Assembly (NCBI RefSeq): GCF_027887165.1
Contig: NC_077230.1
Span: forward strand, 347,009,989-347,073,988
Origin: Monodelphis domestica
Lineage: Eukaryota; Chordata; Mammalia; Didelphimorphia; Didelphidae
Direction of reading: 5' to 3'
Length of the DNA stretch: 64,000 nucleotides
Below are positions 58,690 through 64,000 of the stretch, in pieces. The notes beneath the pieces were generated by a model. The model was not told the DNA's origin. It did not search any database and saw only the letters and a program-made list of their open reading frames with translations. Numbering within the stretch: position 1 is the stretch's first letter; each line of letters starts with the position of its first letter. The translations under genes were made by a program, and so were the position numbers.

Positions 58690-59600
58690 TATCTAGACCA
58701 CGTGGTTCCCTTTCCTAAGGTCTCTCTGAAGAGCAGGAAGGCTGATAGTGGCCTGACATTCAAGGCTCTCCACAATCAAGAGCCATTCTCTCCTATTAGT
58801 CCCCTCCAGGAATTCCATAATTCCACTAAACTGGAGCACTCTATCTCCTCCAAACTTGCCCTGCACAGCATACTCCTGCTTCAGTGAATTTGGTCTTGAT
58901 GTCCCTTATGACTGGAACTTCCTCTTCCCTCTTCTTCACCTTCTGAATTCCTTTTGTTTAGTTGTTTTTCAGTCATGTTCGACTCTTTATGACTGAGGGT
59001 TTTCTTGGCAAAGATCCTGAAGTGGTTTCCCATTTCCTTCTCTAGCTCATTTAACAGATGAGGAAAATGAGGTAGACTTGCCCAGCATCACACAGCTAAT
59101 AATCTAGGGTCAGATTTGAACTCATAAAGATGAGCTCCTGACTCCAGGCCCTACCTTCTATCTAACCTAACTGCTCTTCTGAATTCCTATCCATTCTTCA
59201 AATCCAAATCAAATGTCACCTCCTCCAGGAAGCCCTGTATAATGCTTCAGTGGTACAGTGGATTTGAATTCAGAGCACCTGGGTTTAATCCCACTCTTTA
59301 TACTTATACTATCTGTGGCCTCTGGACCTCAGTTTCCTCATGTGTAAAATAAGATTAAATGAGATGATATCCAGGACCCCTTTCAGCTCTGACATTCTGT
59401 GCTCTGTGTTCTAAAACCTAAATCAAATTCTGTAATTCCATGACTTTACATGGCACTTTGTCAAGACTTCTGCTACATACTAACCATGAGACACTAGATA
59501 TCAGTATTTTGTCTTGGTATCTTAAACCCCTCCAAGACTGGAAGCTCCAGGAGGGCAGGGACTATGTCATATTCACCCGCTATTAATAAATACTTGTCAA
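58690..59600 (+). mobile_element. L2 LINE remnant interrupted by a SINE
   Basis: 58700-58952 and 59176-59600 are two parts of one L2-like 3' region (ending tggaagctccaggagggcag, ggactatgtc). The SINE at 58953-59175 splits it. Confidence 0.7.
58953..59175 (-). mobile_element. Long CORE-SINE inserted in L2
   Basis: A perfect 13-bp target duplication, cttctgaattcct, lies at 58940-58952 and 59176-59188. The insertion reads ttttgtttagttgtttttca to the actgct end on the + strand. Confidence 0.95.
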
Positions 59601-59838
59601 GTTGAACTGAGTCCCATAATTCATCATCCAGTATTTCAACAAGTGAGACAGCAGAATCCTGGACTTGTGGTAGGGATGGGGGTGGGATCAGGAGACTTGG
59701 GTTCTAGTCCTGGATCTACCACTGACTTACTTTGGAACCAGAGGCAAGACCCTTCCTCTCCTGGCTTCCATTTTCACCTTTAAGAAATGAGAGGAATGGT
59801 AGGATCATGGATCTAGAGGTGATTCTAGTCCAAGTCCT
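59594..59838 (+). repeat. Copy 2 of a 220-bp local duplication
   Basis: Partner of 57653-57876, about 1.9 kb away, starting inside the end of the L2 remnant. Confidence 0.8.
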
Positions 59839-59864
59839 TCATTTTTTACACACACATGATTTTT

Positions 59865-60010
59865 TCTCAATTACATGCAAAAACAATTTTTAACATTTTA
59901 AAAAAATGTTCATTCCCAAGTTCTCTCCCTTCCTCTGTCCTTACTAAGACAGTAAACAATCTGATAGATTTTACATGTGCAATCATGTAAAACATTGTTC
60001 CATATTAGTC
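59865..60010 (-). mobile_element. Unresolved marsupial repeat, piece in reverse orientation
   Basis: Matches the 34163-34345 part of the reverse copy (attttacatgtgcaatcatg, taaaaca). It sits next to a piece of the same family in the opposite orientation. Confidence 0.55.
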
Positions 60011-60104
60011 CTTTTGTACAAAAAAAACTTGAAGAAAAGAGAAGAACCAACTCTATTTTACAAAGGAGGAAACTGAGGCCCAAAGAGGCTATGTAACTGG
60101 CCCA

Positions 60105-60535
60105 AGAGGTTCCTCCAGGGATGACAGTTCCAGAAAAACCTGGGAAGACTATCGTGAACTGATACAAAGCAAAGTGAGCAGAACCAGGCCACTGTATATA
60201 GCAACAGCAATAATGTCTGAGGAGCAACTGTGAACGACTTAGCTACTCTCATCAATACTGTAATCCAAGATAATTCTAAAGAATTCATGATGAAAAATGC
60301 TCTCCACCTCCAGAGAGATGCAGTGAACTTCAAGTGCAGAGGGCAGCGGGAAGTGGCCTCTGGACTCCTGGACTTCTAAAACTTTCCTTTTTTCTTTTTA
60401 GTGATGTGGCTAATATGGAAATATTTTTCATGACTTCACACATATAATAGTTATCATACTGCATGCCTTCTCAATGTGTGGGAGAGGGACTGGAGGGAGA
60501 GAATGTAATGTGAATAAAGAAAAATATATATTCTA
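60105..60535 (+). mobile_element. Unresolved marsupial repeat, piece in forward orientation
   Basis: Contains cagaaaaacctgggaagact, gaactgatacaaagcaaagt, gatgaaaaatgctctccacc and the final ggagggagagaatg. Same family as 34163-34640. Confidence 0.6.
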
Positions 60536-60599
60536 TTATAATCATAATATGTTATATATTATAAAATAAATATGAATGAATGAACAAAGACAGACATAG

Positions 60600-60640
60600 A
60601 TAGATGATGGATGGATAGATGGATGGATGGATGAAGATAA

Positions 60641-60694
<54 letters not shown>
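60600..60694. repeat. (GATG)n then (GATA)n microsatellite
   Basis: Short GATG run at 60606-60634, then about 13 GATA units at 60640-60694. Confidence 0.97.
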
Positions 60695-61029
60695 GAAAGA
60701 AAGATCCCTCCAGCTCTAAGGTTTTAGAAGTCCGTGAGTTTCTAGCATTGGTCCAAAAACGCCCAGCCTCATCACTTTGCAGAGGAAGAAACTGAGTCCC
60801 AGAAAGGGAAGGAACTTGCCAAAGTTCACACAGGAAGTCAGTAGTAGGAGTGAGGCCTGAAAGAAGAAGAAGTTGGAAGGCTCAGCTGTCCTCCCTACTT
60901 CTGCTTTCCTCAGCTTCCTGTATCTTCAAAGGACTTAGTGTTCTTGATGATTTAGGGGGGCCATCTTCCTTTCCCTGATTGGGAATTGAGCAGCATTTGA
61001 CTTTATAGTCAGAGATTCCCTATAATTTT

Positions 61030-61268
61030 TTCTGAAATCCTAATTAATTCCTTCCTGGCTCTTCTCCTCATAGGACCACTCATTTCTTCATATCCATCAC
61101 CTGCTCAGAACCTGCCATAGCTCCCCAAGACCCTTGAGTGAGTCTAGATTCCTCAACCTGGTATGTGAGGCTCCTCATTGTGGCCCCAACCTCCCATTTC
61201 AGCCCCATCTTCTCTTGGACTTTCTATTCCTCTCCCCCTGTATTTAAACAGGTTCTTCCCTTCCCAAG
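61030..61268 (+). mobile_element. L2-like remnant
   Basis: Contains catatccatcacctgctcag, caacctggtatgtgaggctc and cctcattgtggcccc, a typical L2 3' region. Interrupted by the SINE at 61282. Confidence 0.6.
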
Positions 61269-61281
61269 AGTCTATTTTTTC

Positions 61282-61481
61282 AGGAGCAGCTGGGTAGCTC
61301 AGTGGATTGAGAGCCAGGCCTAGAGACGGGAGGTCCTGGGTTCAAATGGACCTCAGACACTCCCCAGCTGTGTGACCCTGGGCAAGTCACTTGACCCCCA
61401 TTGCCTAGCCCTTACCTCTCTTCTGCCTTGGAGATAATACACAGTATTGACTCCAAGTCGAAAGGTAAGGGTTAAAAAAAA
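61282..61481 (+). mobile_element. tRNA-headed marsupial SINE
   Basis: A well-preserved copy beginning ggagcagctgggtagctcag with an A-rich tail. The target duplication agtctatttttt(c) is at about 61269-61281 and 61482-61494. Confidence 0.95.
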
Positions 61482-61604
61482 AGTCTATTTTTTCCTTCTC
61501 TGTCCCAGCATTAGCTAGCTATGTTTGAGCAAAAAGAGCCTTAGCTTTGAGGTCAGAAGACATGGCTCTGCTGCTGACTGTAGGCAAGTCATTTCTTCCC
61601 CGGT

Positions 61605-61800
61605 AGCACGATGGAGAAAGCATTGAGCCTGGAGTCAGGATGACCTGAGTTCAAATATGGCCTTAGATCCTCCTTAGCTTTGTGACCATGGGGCAAGTCA
61701 CTTAACCTTTGTCTACCTCAGTTCCCTCAATTGTAAAATAGTATCTACCTTCCAGATTTGTTGGGAGGATCAAAGTGAGATCAGAATTGTGAAGCATTTA
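61605..61800 (+). mobile_element. MIR/CORE-SINE copy
   Basis: Contains gcattgagcctggagtcagg, tgacctgagttcaaatatgg, gggcaagtcacttaaccttt and ctacctcagttccctcaatt. Confidence 0.8.
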
Positions 61801-62432
61801 CACAGTTTCTGGCACATAGTGGGTGCTTAAATTCTTGTTCCTTTTCCTCCTCTCTTTGGGAATCAATTTCCCCATCTGTAAAATGGGAGAGAATAAGTCC
61901 TTGGTCTTCCCTCACAGGGCTGTAGTGAGGATAAGAAAAAGAGAGAATAGAGATAAAGTGCATGAAGGCCAGAATATAACCTTTGTGGCCAATCTCCTCT
62001 GGGGAAACATCTCGCCATAGCAGCCCACCATAATTGCCCCTCCCAGTCTGGCATGATAACGGAAAGAGTTTTGCTGCTTACTGAGTGTTCTTGGACAAGA
62101 CCATCCCTTTCTGACTCTCAATTCTTTTCAGTGGAGCTAGGCTAGCTGCTAAGGTCCCTTACCAGCTCGGATGTCCTATATTCTGGGAAGCCTCCAAATG
62201 AATATTCTATGACTGATTTTCTGAGCTCTCAGACCACTAAGGAGCTTGGGATTTAGGGTAGAAGGGGACCTTTAAAACCTTCATCTTATAGACAAGGAAA
62301 CTGAAGTGATTTGTACCTAACTGGATTTGAACCCAGATCCTCTAACACAAAAGCCATATTTCCCACTGTGCTTATGGCATCTATCTCCCATCTTTCTGGT
62401 TAGACTAAGTCCTTTAAAGCACCTGGTCTTGG

Positions 62433-62482
62433 GGGCAGCTGGGTGCTTCAGTGGATTGAGCCAGGTCTAGAGACCCCCAGAA
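62433..62482 (+). mobile_element. SINE head fragment
   Basis: gggggcagctgggtgcttca followed by gtggattgagccaggtctag. Only the first 50 bp of the tRNA-headed SINE is present. Confidence 0.75.
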
Positions 62483-62637
62483 ACACAGATGGTTGGCAAA
62501 TAACTCCTTGCTCTGACCAGTGGACAACAAACAAAACTGAGGGGGGAAAAATGGAAGAACCAACCAACCAATAGAAAACTTCAGGTTAATATATATAGAG
62601 AGAAACAAACCGTCTCCTGGCAACTCAGGCTTAACTA

Positions 62638-62692
62638 GGGCAGCGGAGGGGGAGGAGGAGGAAGAGGAGGAGGAGGGGGAGAAGCTCTTCTG
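62638..62692. repeat. (GGA)n purine tract
   Basis: About 50 bp of GGAGGAGGA-type repeats with almost no pyrimidines. Confidence 0.9.
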
Positions 62693-63694
62693 GCCAGAGC
62701 CCTATGGAAGAGGCACTTGGAGACCTTGTGAGGAGGGGGCTTCTTCCCCTCACGCCAGGGGCTCCCAGAGTGCAGGACCGAGTCTCTCCCCAGCCTGAGG
62801 GTTCCCTGAGGGCAGGGCTACTTCTCTCCCCTTCAGACAGAGGGCTCCCTAGAGAGGGGGGTGCCCAGGCTCTCCCTTCCTCAATAGCTACTCAAATATT
62901 TGATCACAGACCATCTCTTCTCTAAATCAGCTACTCTCCAGGCTTCTCCTCTTCTCTCAGTGGGTTTTTCCAGTTCTGGCCTCATCCTGGTTGCCCTTTA
63001 CTGAACTCTCTCCAGTTTAATGTGTCTGACCAAAAACATGGCCCCAGGGCTGACCGCCACAGTCCCGAGGTGGCTGGACTCAGACAAAGGACAGCATCTT
63101 ATCTTCTTCAGGCTGGGTCTGGCCGCTCCCAGCTTCTAATATCCTTCAGCTGGCCAGGCTAGGTGCTTCGGTTTCTAGCTGAGCCAGTGGTTTCATTAAA
63201 TCCCTCAGCCCATTTGCAGTCTTTTTTTTAAAACCTCATCTAACCATCCTGCACTTGGGCAGTTGATTTTTTGAACCCAAGGGTAATGTTTTACATTAAT
63301 ACCGTTTATATTTTCTAATTAAATTTGTGTAGTGGCAAAAGACAAGCTGACTCTGGCTAGTGTGGGAAGCTCTCTGGTGGATGGTCAGGGTTCCAAAGGG
63401 AAGATTTCTCCCTGCTGAGGTGGAATATTCATTCTATGTTCCCAGACCCACAAGTTATGACTCAGCTCTCTTATTTTTAAAAAAGTTTTATCTTTATTTT
63501 AATAAATTTACACATAAATTTGGCCCAGCTCTCTTACATCTCTCCACTTTTTCCTACCTCAACCAACCCCATATTCTCTGGAAATTTGGATGTCACTTCA
63601 CCTCAGTGGGCCTGTTTTCCCATCCCTAAAATGGGGATAGTAATCACTGTACAACTTTGTAAACTTTAAAGCATAAGAGAAATAGGAACTATTA

Positions 63695-63893
63695 ATTTTT
63701 TAAAATGAAACCCCTACCTTCCGTCTTGGAGTCAATACTGCTCCAAGGCAGAAGAGAGGTAAGGGCTAGGCAATGGGGGTCAAGTGACTTGCCCAGGGTC
63801 ACACAGCTGGGACATGTCTGAGGCCAGATTTGAACCTAGGACCTCCCGTCTCTAGGCCTGGCTCTCAATCCACTGAGCCACCCAGCTGCCCCC
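63695..63893 (-). mobile_element. tRNA-headed marsupial SINE
   Basis: - strand copy flanked by a perfect 15-bp target duplication, aaataggaactatta, at 63680-63694 and 63894-63908. The tail lacks part of the cacagtattg motif (a small deletion). Confidence 0.95.
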
Positions 63894-64000
63894 AAATAGG
63901 AACTATTATTATCCTGAGCCTCGATTTCCCTCCCAAAAAAAGAGGCAAATCATTCTCCCACTCCCCCACCTGGCTGTAGTGAAGGCCCATTCACTTGATA

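Larger units (their letters stand above)
51056..64000. other. RELT 5' flank / first intron, no coding exon found
   Basis: About 13 kb upstream of the first coding exon of RELT. A non-coding first exon and promoter are expected here or beyond the window, but I could not place them and no strong CpG island is visible. Known content: SINEs, L2, the element at 55357-56391, and microsatellites. Confidence 0.6.

Overview
The window is a piece of a marsupial nuclear genome. The evidence is direct: it has intron-split genes with GT-AG borders, no prokaryotic organisation, and many copies of a tRNA-headed SINE of the type abundant in marsupials (MAR1/WSINE-like; the family name is from memory). It also holds long CORE-SINEs, MIR scraps, L2 tails and endogenous retroviral LTRs. 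I cannot tell which marsupial it is.

Two protein-coding genes are present and they converge. FAM168A lies on the + strand. Its last three coding exons are at 7949-8091, 9426-9600 and 11551-11663, and the 3' UTR is split between the stop-codon exon and a terminal exon starting at 14932. A likely poly(A) signal is at about 24107. The earlier exons lie left of the window. RELT (TNFRSF19L) lies on the - strand and its complete coding sequence can be assembled from ten coding exons between 51023 and 32942. The exons join in phase to a 450-residue type I membrane receptor. A probable non-coding last exon runs 32620 to about 30515, with AATAAA at 30532-30537. The two genes are separated by about 6.4 kb of repeats. 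From memory, human chromosome 11q13.4 has the same tail-to-tail pair.

Layout: 1-3117 is a decayed class I endogenous retrovirus on the - strand with a large internal deletion. 5151-5973 is a second LTR-like element, followed by an exact two-unit 60-bp tandem repeat. 7949-11682 holds the FAM168A exons with SINE and L2 insertions between them. 11876-12735 is a third LTR-like block and 13071-13487 a hAT-like element, both in the last FAM168A intron. 14932-24125 is the FAM168A 3' UTR. 24126-30514 is the intergenic gap with L2, SINEs and a large CT/CA microsatellite. 30515-51055 is RELT. 51056-64000 is RELT 5' flank or first intron. It holds no coding exon I recognise, but it does hold SINEs, L2, a 1-kb inverted-repeat-flanked element at 55357-56391, a local duplication and a GATA microsatellite.

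The two gene products are not known to work together. FAM168A encodes a small proline/tyrosine-rich protein linked to survival signalling and DNA polymerase beta stability. RELT encodes an orphan TNF-receptor family member that signals through stress kinases. I found no undescribed multi-gene system. The more unusual observations are an apparently fuller cysteine-rich N-terminus in RELT, complementary purine/pyrimidine tracts next to both ends of one RELT intron, the inverted-repeat element at 55.4 kb, and local duplications that I cannot match to a repeat family.
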